Of a stretch of 48,022 bases of DNA, positions 7,953 to 16,167 are shown in pieces (the stretch's first letter is position 1; each line of letters begins with the position of its first letter). The DNA is from Pseudomonadota bacterium (GTDB lineage: Bacteria; Pseudomonadota; Gammaproteobacteria; Steroidobacterales; Steroidobacteraceae). The notes beneath the pieces were generated by a model. The model made no database searches. It saw nothing but the letters and a program-made list of their open reading frames with translations, and was not told where the DNA came from. Both the position numbers and the translations under genes were made by a program. The stretch lies in NCBI GenBank assembly GCA_023457495.1, contig JAEWLQ010000061.1:1-48022 (forward strand), written 5' to 3'.

Positions 7953-9002
7953 CTACTTGGTGTGTCCGGACCCGGAGGCGGGTGCCGGAAGGGTTTCGAT
8001 CCAGCGCGCGATGAGGCCCAGGGCCTCCGCGTCGACGGCCTGCGTGCCGAGCGGCGGCATCTGCTGCAGCGGGTCTCGCGAACCCATGCGCAGCGCGATC
8101 ACGCTCGCGTCGAGATGGCCGGGTTCGATGCGGTCGGCATCGCGCGGCGCGCCGCGCGCGCGGAACTGGCTGGGCACGTTGACGATGGAACGTTTCACGG
8201 CGTCGGCCGGCGCGGCCACGCGCTGCGCCAGCGTCATCTCGAGCACCGCCAACGGACCTTCGTCGTTGTGGCAGTTGCCGCAATTGCCGTGCAGGTAGCC
8301 GAGCGCGGCCCGTTCGGCCGGCGTCTGCGCTTCGATGCGCGGAGGTCTTGCGATCAGCGCCGTTGCCAGGTTCTTCAGGACGCCGCGTGACACCAGGACA
8401 TTGAGATCCACGGTATTCGCGGCCTTCTCCGCGTGCGGGGCGAGCGGATCGCGATCGGGCGAGAGCTGCAGCGCCGAAAAGCCGAGCACCGGGACGGGCG
8501 CGCCTTCGTGGCAGGCGCGGCAATCGTCCACCGCCGGTATCTGGTAACGCCCGTCGGGCGCGCCACTCGCCACGAGATCGCGGATGCCGTCCACGGGCGC
8601 GAGCACCGCGTCCTTGCCGTCCGCCGTCCACACGTAGCTGCCGAAACGCCATTCGCCGTCCGCGCCGCGTTCGATGAAGCGGGTCTCGATGGCGCCGCCG
8701 TGGCTGAATTCCTTCCACAGCTTCGTGCCGCGCGGGAAATTCCAGGCGTCGGCCTCGGCGGCATCGATGCTCGTCCCGGGCGGCAGCCAGATCCAGCGGC
8801 GCTTCGTCGCGCCGTCCGACCACAGTGGATACTGCGGCGAAAACGCCATGACGTCCGGACGGACGTCGGTCATCGATCCCTCGGCGAACAGGCCGGTGTC
8901 GCGCAAGTGCTGAGGCAGCGCGCGCGCCGGTTCCGCACGCGCGCTGCCCGCACCGAGCCCTGTCAGCAAGAGAACCAGAGCACTGCAAACGGCGCGCGTC
9001 AT
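7953..9002 (-). CDS. SO2930/TIGR03806-type diheme cytochrome
   Basis: 349 aa secreted protein (signal peptide about 1-23). It carries the conserved block AFSPQYPLWSDGATKRRWIWLP and WNFPRGTKLWKEF, then two haem-binding sites, C161-RA-C164-H165 and C241-GN-C244-H245. That arrangement matches a conserved family seen in Shewanella and other gammaproteobacteria, often beside parallel beta-helix or oxidative surface proteins; biochemical function is not established. Its start lies 4 bases after the NmrA-like gene stop, and the monoheme cytochrome follows 17 bases downstream, so all three are probably one transcript. Confidence 0.87.
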   Translation of the reverse strand: MTRAVCSALVLLLTGLGAGSARAEPARALPQHLRDTGLFAEGSMTDVRPDVMAFSPQYPLWSDGATKRRWIWLPPGTSIDAAEADAWNFPRGTKLWKEFSHGGAIETRFIERGADGEWRFGSYVWTADGKDAVLAPVDGIRDLVASGAPDGRYQIPAVDDCRACHEGAPVPVLGFSALQLSPDRDPLAPHAEKAANTVDLNVLVSRGVLKNLATALIARPPRIEAQTPAERAALGYLHGNCGNCHNDEGPLAVLEMTLAQRVAAPADAVKRSIVNVPSQFRARGAPRDADRIEPGHLDASVIALRMGSRDPLQQMPPLGTQAVDAEALGLIARWIETLPAPASGSGHTK

Positions 9003-9006
9003 CGCG

Positions 9007-9966
9007 TCACGCCGCCCTCGCCTGCACCAGCCGCGTCTTGTTCGCGGTGAGCCAGCACGAGAAACCCATCATGTGCGGATTGAGCCTGCGCGCCCGCTCG
9101 AGGTTGCGGCGCGCCAGGAATTCGGGCGCGAACTCACGCTGGAACTGCCACATGTTGCCCAGCGGCCGGGCGCCGGCGAGCGGCAGCGCGCGGTACTTGG
9201 CCGGCGTGATGGCATCGACGGTCACGAGCTCACCGAGCGCGGCGCTCATCTGCCCCGCCATCTCGGCGCCGGTCAGATGTTCGGCGGCGACGCCGATCGA
9301 CTCGAACAGCAGCGCTTCGCCCTGCAGGAAGATTTCGCGGGCCGTGCGGCCGATGTCCTCGGCCGCGAGCCACGGAATGCGCGCGGCGCCGGTCGGCACC
9401 GTCATCGTGAGTCCGCCATCGCTGCCGCGCCGGGGCAACATGCCGAACACGCCAAGGTTTTCCCAGGCGCACGAGGTGTACAGGTAGGTCACCGGCACGC
9501 GTTGCTGGGCGAAGAAACGATGCGCTTCGCCCTTCGCGTCGAAGTGCGGCACGTTGTAGTGCTCTTCGAGCACCGGCATGCAGGTGCCGTCGGCCGTCAT
9601 GAAATTGCGCGTGTCCTCGAAGGTCGACCAGATCGCGTGGTGGATGCCGGCCTGCGCACTCGCCGCCGCGAGGTTGAGCGCCTGGGCCTGCTCCTTCGCC
9701 GCGCTGAAATGCTCACCCCAGAAATGCGTGACGAGGAATGCGCCGTACGCGCCTTCGAGCGCGCGCAGCACGCTGGCGCGATCATCGATGTCCGCCAGCA
9801 CCACGTCGGCGCCGGCATGGGCCAGCGCCTGCGCGGCGGGACTATCCGGCCGGCGGGTCACCGCCCGGACCGCGAAGTGACGGTCCGGATCGGCCAGGAG
9901 CGCCCGCACCAAGCCGCCGCCCTGGGCGCCGGTCGCGCCAAAAACGGTGATGATCGGCTTGGACAT
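9007..9966 (-). CDS. NmrA/HSCARG-like NAD(P)-binding protein
   Basis: 319 aa Rossmann-fold protein of the atypical SDR class. The dinucleotide motif GATGAQGGG is at residues 10-18, followed by AVTRRP. The usual SDR Tyr-x3-Lys pair is not evident, as in NmrA/HSCARG proteins, which act as redox sensors or unusual reductases. Conserved features include STFEDTRNF and the C-terminal FQREFAPEF region. First gene of a presumptive three-gene operon with two cytochromes. GGAG lies about 10 bases before the ATG. A catalytic role cannot be assigned from sequence. Confidence 0.85.
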   Translation of the reverse strand: MSKPIITVFGATGAQGGGLVRALLADPDRHFAVRAVTRRPDSPAAQALAHAGADVVLADIDDRASVLRALEGAYGAFLVTHFWGEHFSAAKEQAQALNLAAASAQAGIHHAIWSTFEDTRNFMTADGTCMPVLEEHYNVPHFDAKGEAHRFFAQQRVPVTYLYTSCAWENLGVFGMLPRRGSDGGLTMTVPTGAARIPWLAAEDIGRTAREIFLQGEALLFESIGVAAEHLTGAEMAGQMSAALGELVTVDAITPAKYRALPLAGARPLGNMWQFQREFAPEFLARRNLERARRLNPHMMGFSCWLTANKTRLVQARAA

Positions 9967-10033
9967 GGTCTCGACTCCGGTGCTCGCCCAGCGGGCGGGG
10001 GTCGCAATTTATGAAAGGGGCCTCCGGTTGTTT

Positions 10034-10073
10034 GCTAACTCGCGCTTAGCGATTTCTTAAAATCACGCTAACT
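10034..10073. promoter_or_regulatory. divergent promoter region with GCTAACT repeats
   Basis: GCTAACT occurs at 10034-10040 and 10067-10073 (33 bases apart), with an inverted TTAGC at 10046-10050. Between them TAAAAT (10058-10063) is a good -10 for the rightward operon starting at 10106. The interval separates the NmrA and flavin-barrel operons and is locally AT-rich. The binding protein is unknown. Confidence 0.4.
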
Positions 10074-10105
10074 TGTGGGATGTGGACGGGGAGTAAGAGA
10101 ACTAC

Positions 10106-10585
10106 ATGGCGTTGACGCCGGACATGGTCGATCTGCTCGGGGCGGGAGTGGCACACCAGGTGGGGGCTTGCACGAATGCGGGACGGCCGTCGGTATGCCG
10201 CGGGCTCGCGGCGCAACTGGAACCCGATGGCCGCCTGACCGTCATCCTTTCGGCCAAATCCGGCTTCGAGGTGCTCGCGGCGGTGAAGGAGAACGGCCGC
10301 GTCGCGCTCAACCTGACGTTGCCCGAGACGTACCAGTCGATGAGCCTGCTCGGGCGCGACGCCATCGTGTCGCATGGCGGCGGGGCCTACCGGGAGCTCG
10401 TGACCGATCGTTACCGGAAATTCCGCGCGCAGCTCGAACGCCACGGCATCCTGAATTCGTACACCGACGCGTGGTACCTGGCGCCCGACGAGGACCTCAT
10501 GGCCATCCGCTTCACGCCCGTGGCGGCGCGTAACCAGACGCCGGGTCCGGGCGCCGGCAGTCCGCTGGCGTTGCAAAGCCGATGA
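10106..10585 (+). CDS. pyridoxamine-phosphate-oxidase-like flavin split-barrel protein
   Basis: 159 aa, single-domain FMN-binding split barrel (general stress/PNPOx-like). LTVILSAKSGFEVLAAVKENGRVALNLTLPETYQSM is the core barrel sequence (residues about 42-77), with a C-terminal WYLAPDEDLMAIRFTPVAARNQTPG strand pair. Such proteins bind FMN, haem or F420 and reduce or sense small molecules. The last four bases overlap the ATG of the GAF fusion gene, whose N-terminus is a second split barrel, so the two proteins may pair as the usual barrel dimer. No substrate is assigned. Confidence 0.75.
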   Translation: MALTPDMVDLLGAGVAHQVGACTNAGRPSVCRGLAAQLEPDGRLTVILSAKSGFEVLAAVKENGRVALNLTLPETYQSMSLLGRDAIVSHGGGAYRELVTDRYRKFRAQLERHGILNSYTDAWYLAPDEDLMAIRFTPVAARNQTPGPGAGSPLALQSR

Positions 10586-11946
10586 ACGCGCAATTCGACG
10601 ACGGCCTGTCGCTGTATGGCGTGCGCCGCATGATGGAAGGCGTCGTGCCGCCGACGCTGTGCACGTTTTCCGTCGACCGCATGCCCAACGTGAGTTACCT
10701 GTCGGTGGTCGAGTACGTCGATCCGCTGCACATCGCGTTGTCGTACCAGTTCTTCAACCGCACGCGCGAGAACGTGCTCGCGACCCGGCGCGCGGCGCTC
10801 ACGCTCGACGACCCGTACACCGGCGCCGGCGTCGTGCTGCAGATCGAATACCTGCGCACCGAGACCGAAGGTCCGGTGTTCGAACGGCTGCGCGCCAAAC
10901 TCATGAGCGTCGCCAGTCACATCGGCATGGACGATGTGTTCCACCTGCGCGGGGCGGATATCTACCGGGTGCTCGAGCTGCGCCGCGTGCCGGGACGCAA
11001 GGAACTGCCCGCCGCCGCGCCACGTGTCGACGTCGCGACGAACTCGCGCGTCCTCTCCGAGCGCATGGCCAATTGCGGCGAGTTGTCCGAGCTGCTCGAG
11101 TGTTTCCTCGATGGCTTGGGCGAGCTGCTGCGCATCGACAACTCGATGCTCTGGCTGTTCGATTCCGCGCAGTCCGCGCTCACGCTGCTGGCGAGCCGCG
11201 GCTACGAGACCGGCGGCGCCGGCGCGGAGATCTCCGTCGGTGAGGGCATCATCGGCACGGCGGTGCGCGAAGGCGTGCCGATCCGCGTCGGGCACATGAT
11301 GAACATGGCGCGTTACGCACGCGCGGCCGCGGATCGCGCGGACGCGCTCGGATTTCAGCCGGCGCCGCGTAATGGAATTCCGCTGCCCGGTCTCAAGGAG
11401 CCACGCAGCCAGCTCGCGGTGCCGCTGCGCGCGCGCGGCAAGGTGCTGGGAGCGCTGCTCGTCGAGAGCCGGCACGATCAGCATTTCGGCTACGACGACG
11501 AGGACGCGCTCGCGCTGCTGTGCGGCCAGTTCGCGGTGGCGATGAGCCTCATGCAGCCGCAGGAGTACGAGCCGCCGGTGAGGGAGGCGCCCGCGCCGGC
11601 GTCGGTAGATAGTGCCACGCCGCTCAAGTTGCGCCGCTACCCGCGCGACAACAGCGTGTTCATCGACGACGAATACCTGATCCGCGGCGTCGCGGGAGCA
11701 ATCCTCTGGAAGCTGCTGAGCGAGTTCCAGCGCAGCGGACGGCGGGAGTTCTCCAATCGCGAGCTGCGGCTCGCGCCCGAACTGCGGCTGCCCGAGGTGC
11801 AGGACAACCTCGAGGTGAGGCTGATCCTGCTGCAGAAGCGGCTCACCGAACAGCGCGCCGCCATCCAGCTCGAGAAGGCCGGCCGCGGAAGGATGCGGCT
11901 GATGGTTTCACGTCCGTTCCAGATGGAGTTGTCGGAGCAAGCATGA
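10582..11946 (+). CDS. split-barrel/GAF/helical multidomain sensor-like protein
   Basis: 454 aa. Residues about 10-145 form a second PNPOx-like split barrel (VVPPTLCTFSVDRMPNVSYL, DPLHIALSYQFFNRTRENV). Residues about 160-320 are a GAF domain (ASRGYETGGAGAEISVGEGI, SQLAVPLRARGKVLGALLVES). Residues about 350-445 are helical, RRYPRDNSVFIDDEYLIRG then ILWKLLSEF, resembling the helical C-terminus of GAF regulators. There is no kinase, cyclase or GGDEF domain. Overlaps its neighbours by 4 bases at both ends, so it is translationally coupled. Likely a redox- or ligand-sensing cytosolic protein; the output is unknown. Confidence 0.7.
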   Translation: MNAQFDDGLSLYGVRRMMEGVVPPTLCTFSVDRMPNVSYLSVVEYVDPLHIALSYQFFNRTRENVLATRRAALTLDDPYTGAGVVLQIEYLRTETEGPVFERLRAKLMSVASHIGMDDVFHLRGADIYRVLELRRVPGRKELPAAAPRVDVATNSRVLSERMANCGELSELLECFLDGLGELLRIDNSMLWLFDSAQSALTLLASRGYETGGAGAEISVGEGIIGTAVREGVPIRVGHMMNMARYARAAADRADALGFQPAPRNGIPLPGLKEPRSQLAVPLRARGKVLGALLVESRHDQHFGYDDEDALALLCGQFAVAMSLMQPQEYEPPVREAPAPASVDSATPLKLRRYPRDNSVFIDDEYLIRGVAGAILWKLLSEFQRSGRREFSNRELRLAPELRLPEVQDNLEVRLILLQKRLTEQRAAIQLEKAGRGRMRLMVSRPFQMELSEQA

Positions 11947-12293
11947 AGAAAGTTCTCGTTTCGCTATCGATCGTCGCCAGTGTCGTCACCGGATTCGCCA
12001 TGGCGGCGGATCCGCGCGCCGAGATCGAAAAGACCTTCGACCGCCACAAAGGCGGGCTCTATGCGATCTATGCCAAGGCGCTGCGCGAGAATCCGCGGCT
12101 CGCCGGAAAGGTCGTGGTCGGATTCGACATCGACCGCTCGGGCAGCGTGAGCGCCTGCCGCGTGCAGTCGAGCACGCTCGGCTCGCCGGCCACGGAACAG
12201 CAGTTCTGCGACCGTATCCTCAAGATCAAGTTCGCGCCGCAGAACGCGGCGATCACCATAACGAAGCCGATCGATTTCTTTCCCGCCGCCTGA
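11943..12293 (+). CDS. secreted TonB-C/AgmX-PglI-like protein
   Basis: 116 aa. Signal peptide ends at GFAMA-AD. The mature part is one small domain: an Arg/Lys-rich helix (YAIYAKALRENPRLAG), then VVVGFDIDRSGSVSACRV with a later FCDRILKIKFAP, typical of the AgmX/PglI C-terminal domain, a TonB-C relative. Cys in SACRV and QFCDR may form a disulphide. There is no transmembrane energising segment, so it is not a functional TonB. The ATG overlaps the stop of the GAF fusion gene, placing a periplasmic protein in the same operon as two cytosolic flavin-barrel proteins. Confidence 0.72.
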   Translation: MKKVLVSLSIVASVVTGFAMAADPRAEIEKTFDRHKGGLYAIYAKALRENPRLAGKVVVGFDIDRSGSVSACRVQSSTLGSPATEQQFCDRILKIKFAPQNAAITITKPIDFFPAA

Positions 12294-12416
12294 TCCGGGT
12301 CGTTAGTTAGCGCCTATCTGTCAAATTCCTGTCGGCGGGTCGAGACAGCGGACGATTTCGCTTCCTTCCGGTATACATGCCGCGCGGCCATCGGGCCGCT
12401 CTCAGGGAAGCGAAGG

Positions 12417-13217
12417 ATGAAGACGAACCAACCACTGCTCGCGGCGGCACTGCTTGCCGCGGGCGCAATGGCCGCGCGGGCCGATGTCACCGTCAATACG
12501 ATCACTGCCGGCAGAGCCTCCGTCATGGACGTCACCGGCACGGGCGTGAGCCACTTCAAGGGCAATCGCATGCGCACCGATTCGCTCATGGGCAACCGCA
12601 CGAGCGCGCTGATCGTCGACATCGACGCGCGCCGCTTCGTCGATATCGACGACAAGAAGAAATCCGCGCTGGTGACGCCGCTCGATTCGATCAGCGACGA
12701 GCTCGCGAAGGTCGGCGTCGGCGAACTCACCTCCTCGCTCACGAAGACCAGCCAGGTCAAGAAGATCGCGGGCTACTCGTGCACGGTGCATGACATCAAC
12801 GTGACGATGCCATTCAGCCTCACCGGAAATCCCGGCGACGGGATGGATGCGAACATGGTGCTGGCGGGCACGGTTTGTCTGAGCCGCGATGCGCCGGGGC
12901 TCGCGGACTACCAGCAGTTCTACCGTGCCTCCGCCGACTCCGGATTCATCTTCGGCGACCCGCGCGGCGTGAAGTCGCCGACCGGCGCCGCCACCGCCAA
13001 GGCCTATGCGGCGCTCACGCGGAAGATGGCCGAAGCGGGCATGGCGCTGGAGAGCCACGTGAAGATCAGCGCGCAGGGTGCAAACCCGATGGCGCAGATG
13101 ATGTCGAAGCTCGCGGCCAGCGACATCACCACCACCGTCACCTCGATCACGGCAGGCGATCTGCCCGCCGAATCCTTCGACGTCCCCGCCGGCTACAAGG
13201 TCAAGACCCAGAAGTAG
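12417..13217 (+). CDS. DUF4412 secreted protein
   Basis: 266 aa with a signal peptide ending AARA-DV. The rest fits DUF4412: a beta-rich N-terminal part (VTGTGVSHFKGNRMRTDSLMGNRTS), a central segment with Cys in GYSCTVHDIN and GTVCLSRD that may pair, a long helical part (TAKAYAALTRKMAEAGM), and a C-terminal ESFDVPAGYKVK motif that ends many family members. It is probably a periplasmic or outer-membrane-associated protein of unknown role. AGGGA lies about 8 bases upstream of the ATG. The preceding 123-base gap shows no recognisable site except a TTAGTTAG at 12303. Confidence 0.75.
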   Translation: MKTNQPLLAAALLAAGAMAARADVTVNTITAGRASVMDVTGTGVSHFKGNRMRTDSLMGNRTSALIVDIDARRFVDIDDKKKSALVTPLDSISDELAKVGVGELTSSLTKTSQVKKIAGYSCTVHDINVTMPFSLTGNPGDGMDANMVLAGTVCLSRDAPGLADYQQFYRASADSGFIFGDPRGVKSPTGAATAKAYAALTRKMAEAGMALESHVKISAQGANPMAQMMSKLAASDITTTVTSITAGDLPAESFDVPAGYKVKTQK

Positions 13218-13220
13218 AAA

Positions 13221-13262
13221 CGCGGGCGCGGTCGTCGATGTACGGGAACGGCCGCGCCCGCG
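13221..13262. terminator. bidirectional hairpin between convergent genes
   Basis: CGCGGGCGCGG (13221-13231) and CCGCGCCCGCG (13252-13262) form a perfect 11-base stem around a 20-base loop. It lies exactly between the stop of the DUF4412 gene and the stop of the vWA gene. No T-run is present, so it may act with Rho or as a 3'-protecting hairpin. Confidence 0.55.
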
Positions 13263-13270
13263 ACCCCCGC

Positions 13271-15532
13271 TCACATGCCCTTTGCGCTCTGGGCCTTGCG
13301 GACGAGTTGGACGAATTCGTTGCGATAGCCGAAAGGGTCTTCACCGCGCGACGCGAGCGCGGCGCGGGCGACATCGTCGTAGCTCAGCTCTCCGATGTGC
13401 TCGCCGCCGCGCAGCAGCTGGCCGAAACCCGCGACCGCGGTGGAGAAGGCCACATCGCGCGCGATCGCCTCGGGCACCTTGCCGGCATCGATCCTGATCG
13501 GCTGCTCGATGAGCCGCGACTTGCGGCCGTTCGGTAGTTTGTAGCGGATCTTCAGGAATCCGTATTCGTTCGCCGTTTCCTTGCGGACGGCCGACTTCTC
13601 CGCGGGCGCATAACGCAGCCCGTCCACCGCGCGCGCTTCGGTAGCCACCGGCGTGATCTCGTAGATGGCCGTGACGGTGTGCCCCGCGCCGACATCACCC
13701 GCATCCACCGCGTCGTTGTTGAAGTCCTCGCGCCTGAGCGCGCGGGTTTCGTAACCGACCAGCCGGTACTCGGCGACTGTCGCGGGATTGAATTCCACCT
13801 GCAGCTTCACGTCCTTCGCGATCGTGACCAGCGACGAACCCGCCTGCTGCACGAGCACCTTGTGCGCCTCGTTGAGCGTGTCGATGTAGGCCGCGACGCC
13901 GTTGCCGTTCTGCGCCAGCGCCTGCGCGAGCTCGTCGCGGTAGTTGCCCTGCCCGTAACCGAGCACGGACAGGAACACGCCCCGCTCGCGCTTTCGCTCC
14001 ACGTATCCCTGGAGCTCGGCGGTGCTGTCGATGCCCACGTTGAAGTCACCGTCGGTGGCCAGCAGGATGCGATTCACGCCGTCCTTGCGGAACGATCTTT
14101 CGGCGAGGTCGTACGCCAGGCGAATGCCATCCGCGCCGGCCGTCGAACCACCCGGGGTCAGGCGCGCGATCGCCTCGAGAATCTTCTCCTTCTCCTTCAC
14201 CCGCGTCGGCGGCAGCACCAGGCCCGCGGCGCCCGCGTACACGACGATGCCCACCGTGTCGTCCGGCTTCAGGTTGTCGACCAGCAGCCGCATCGAATCC
14301 CGGACCAGCGGTAGTTTGTCGGGCGCGTTCATCGAGCCGCTGACGTCGATCAACAGCACCAGGTTCACATCCGGGCGCTGACGCTCCGGCAGCTCGTACC
14401 CCTTGATGCCGACGTGGATGAGCTTGCGCCCCTCGCCCCACGGCGAATCGCTGACCACCACCGTCGGACGGAACGGCTCATCGCGCGATGCGGCCGCCGG
14501 CCACGAGTAGTCGAAGTAGTTGATCATCTCCTCGACGCGCACCGCGTCCTTCTGCGGCAGCAGGCCCTGGGTGAGCTGCTTGCGCACGAAGCTGTACGAC
14601 GCCGTATCGACATCCGCGGAGAACGTCGACACGGGCGCCTCGGATACGAGCTTCACGGCGTTCGATTCGAAATCCTCGAAGCGGTCGCGGCCGGCTTCCT
14701 CGTACGGAGGCGGATTCGGCGCGTCCGCGTAGCCCCATCTTCGCGACGCCACATCGCCACGCAACGCTGGCGGTGGCGCCGGCGGCGTCGCGGCACTCTT
14801 GTTTGGCGAAGTCCGCGCCGCGCGCCGCGCGCCGGTGACCACCACGTCGCTCATGTCGCGCTCGCTGTTCTTCACCGCCGGCGTGCGCGTGCGTTCGAGC
14901 TTGATGGCCGGCACGCGCTGAAATGCCTCCGCCACATTCGCTTCGGGTAGCTTTCCGACACGTTCGATCGTGCCCGGCTGCGCGCTGCTGGCCGGGACGC
15001 TCCCCGAGCCCGTCACCGGCTCGAGCTCCGAACGGTGCTGTGCGACCACCGCTTCTTCGACCACCTCGGTTTGCGATTCCGCCATCGGGAGATCGCGGCT
15101 CACCGGCCCGGACTGCGGCGCGGGCGATCTGGCCGGCGCCGGAACTTCGGCCACCACCGGCGGCGCGGCCTGCACCGGAGCCGCATCGGCGGATCCAGAG
15201 ACTTCCGGGGGCGACTCGCTCGCCACGTCCGGAACATCGGCCGACGGCGCGACGACATCGCGCGCCATTCTCGGCTCGAGCAGTTCGGGGTTCTGGTTCA
15301 ACATCGGCCAGCTGATCGCAAGGCCGATGACCGCCACGCAGATGCCCGCGGCCATCGCAAGATTCCGCGACCAGCTCGTCCACGTCCGCGTGGCGGCCGG
15401 AGTCGCGACATCAACTGCCGCGGCCTGCACCCGCGCGAACTCCTCGAGCGCCGCGCGCCGCGCGCGCAGGCGAGCCTGCGGATCCGGCGGCGGGGCCGGC
15501 CGTTCGAGCACGGCTTTGTAATCTCGCTTCAT
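13271..15532 (-). CDS. one-TM von Willebrand factor A protein, possible anti-sigma partner
   Basis: 753 aa. Residues 1-56 are cytosolic and Arg/Ala-rich, residues about 57-77 span the membrane, and 85-290 form a Pro/Ser-rich periplasmic linker. The vWA domain follows, with MIDAS DVSGS at 396-400, and a DUF3520-type C-terminus (KIRYKLPNGRKSRLIEQPIR). This is the YfbK-type architecture. The linker contains GKLPEANVAEAFQRVP (193-208) and DVVVTGARRA (229-238), both typical of TonB-receptor plug/TonB-box sequence. The ATG overlaps the ECF sigma stop, and the topology (short cytosolic N-terminus, one TM) suits an anti-sigma or sigma-regulating protein, but no zinc anti-sigma motif is visible. Confidence 0.85.
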   Translation of the reverse strand: MKRDYKAVLERPAPPPDPQARLRARRAALEEFARVQAAAVDVATPAATRTWTSWSRNLAMAAGICVAVIGLAISWPMLNQNPELLEPRMARDVVAPSADVPDVASESPPEVSGSADAAPVQAAPPVVAEVPAPARSPAPQSGPVSRDLPMAESQTEVVEEAVVAQHRSELEPVTGSGSVPASSAQPGTIERVGKLPEANVAEAFQRVPAIKLERTRTPAVKNSERDMSDVVVTGARRAARTSPNKSAATPPAPPPALRGDVASRRWGYADAPNPPPYEEAGRDRFEDFESNAVKLVSEAPVSTFSADVDTASYSFVRKQLTQGLLPQKDAVRVEEMINYFDYSWPAAASRDEPFRPTVVVSDSPWGEGRKLIHVGIKGYELPERQRPDVNLVLLIDVSGSMNAPDKLPLVRDSMRLLVDNLKPDDTVGIVVYAGAAGLVLPPTRVKEKEKILEAIARLTPGGSTAGADGIRLAYDLAERSFRKDGVNRILLATDGDFNVGIDSTAELQGYVERKRERGVFLSVLGYGQGNYRDELAQALAQNGNGVAAYIDTLNEAHKVLVQQAGSSLVTIAKDVKLQVEFNPATVAEYRLVGYETRALRREDFNNDAVDAGDVGAGHTVTAIYEITPVATEARAVDGLRYAPAEKSAVRKETANEYGFLKIRYKLPNGRKSRLIEQPIRIDAGKVPEAIARDVAFSTAVAGFGQLLRGGEHIGELSYDDVARAALASRGEDPFGYRNEFVQLVRKAQSAKGM

Positions 15533-16056
15533 GAACTCACGCCCTGCGTCTCGCGCCGACTCAGGTGCCGGCGGATGGTGTGCAGTCGCCACGAAATCGT
15601 GGATTCGGAAACTCCGAGCACCGCGCCCGCCTCCGCATGACTCATTCCCTCCGCGTGCACCAGCAACGCCGTCTCCTTCATGCCTTCACCGATGTCCTCG
15701 AGTTGTTCCAGCACCTGCATCAGGTAGATGCGGTCTTCGGCCGGAGAGGACGTCGCCACGTCTTCACCCTCGCAGAGGTCGTCGTGATCGTGACGCCGCT
15801 GGCCGCGTTGCCAGTCCTGCGCGCAATTGATCACGAGACGGTACAGCCAGCTCGTGAAAGCCGACTGAAAACGGAACTGTCCCAGGCTGGCGGCGAGCTT
15901 GATGCAGGCGAGCTGCGCGACGTCCTGCGCGTTCGCCTCGTGACCGCACCACTTCCATGCGAAGCGGTAGATAGTGTCGTAGTGCAGATCCACGAGCTCG
16001 GCGAAGGATTCCGCGTCCCCGCCCTGAGCCCTGCGAATGAGTGCTTGTACGTCCAT
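15529..16056 (-). CDS. ECF-type RNA polymerase sigma factor
   Basis: 175 aa. Region 2 is DLHYDTIYRFAWKWCGHEANAQDVAQ and FTSWLYRLVINCAQDWQRG (residues about 23-82); region 4 is EGMSHAEAGAVLGVSESTISWRLHTIRRHL (about 134-164). A His/Asp-rich linker (RRHDHDDLCEGED) joins them. It should redirect RNA polymerase to a small regulon that probably includes its own operon. Four-base overlap with the downstream vWA gene indicates tight coupling. Upstream at 16092-16110 lies the inverted repeat AAGGAAG-CTTCCTT, which could belong to the promoter or an operator. Confidence 0.9.
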   Translation of the reverse strand: MDVQALIRRAQGGDAESFAELVDLHYDTIYRFAWKWCGHEANAQDVAQLACIKLAASLGQFRFQSAFTSWLYRLVINCAQDWQRGQRRHDHDDLCEGEDVATSSPAEDRIYLMQVLEQLEDIGEGMKETALLVHAEGMSHAEAGAVLGVSESTISWRLHTIRRHLSRRETQGVSS

Positions 16057-16091
16057 CCGGTGCGTGTCGCCGTCTCCCAGGCGTTGGACGG

Positions 16092-16110
16092 AAGGAAGTG
16101 TCCCTTCCTT
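16092..16110. repeat. inverted repeat upstream of ECF sigma gene
   Basis: AAGGAAG (16092-16098) and CTTCCTT (16104-16110) are exact inverted repeats with a 5-base spacer, 36 bases upstream of the sigma ATG. GGAAGAATTTTCC immediately beyond is also symmetric at its ends. Candidate operator or autoregulated promoter. Confidence 0.35.
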
Positions 16111-16150
16111 GGAAGAATTTTCCGGAAAGGGTAACCCAGGAACGCCCGGC

Positions 16151-16166
16151 GCCCCGGGGCCGGGGC
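16151..16166 (-). terminator. GC hairpin after epmB
   Basis: GCCCCGG and CCGGGGC with a 2-base loop directly follow the epmB stop. No T-run follows, so termination activity is uncertain. Confidence 0.3.
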
Positions 16167-16167
16167 T

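Noticed and set aside
7936..8988. 541-codon frame fusing the cytochrome c gene with upstream sequence
   Set aside because: The upstream part is an alternative frame of the diheme cytochrome; the true cytochrome start is the GTG with a ribosome site at 7935.
11943..12293. true TonB energy transducer
   Set aside because: Only a small C-terminal-type domain after a cleavable signal; no membrane anchor with Pro-rich span and no exbB/exbD.
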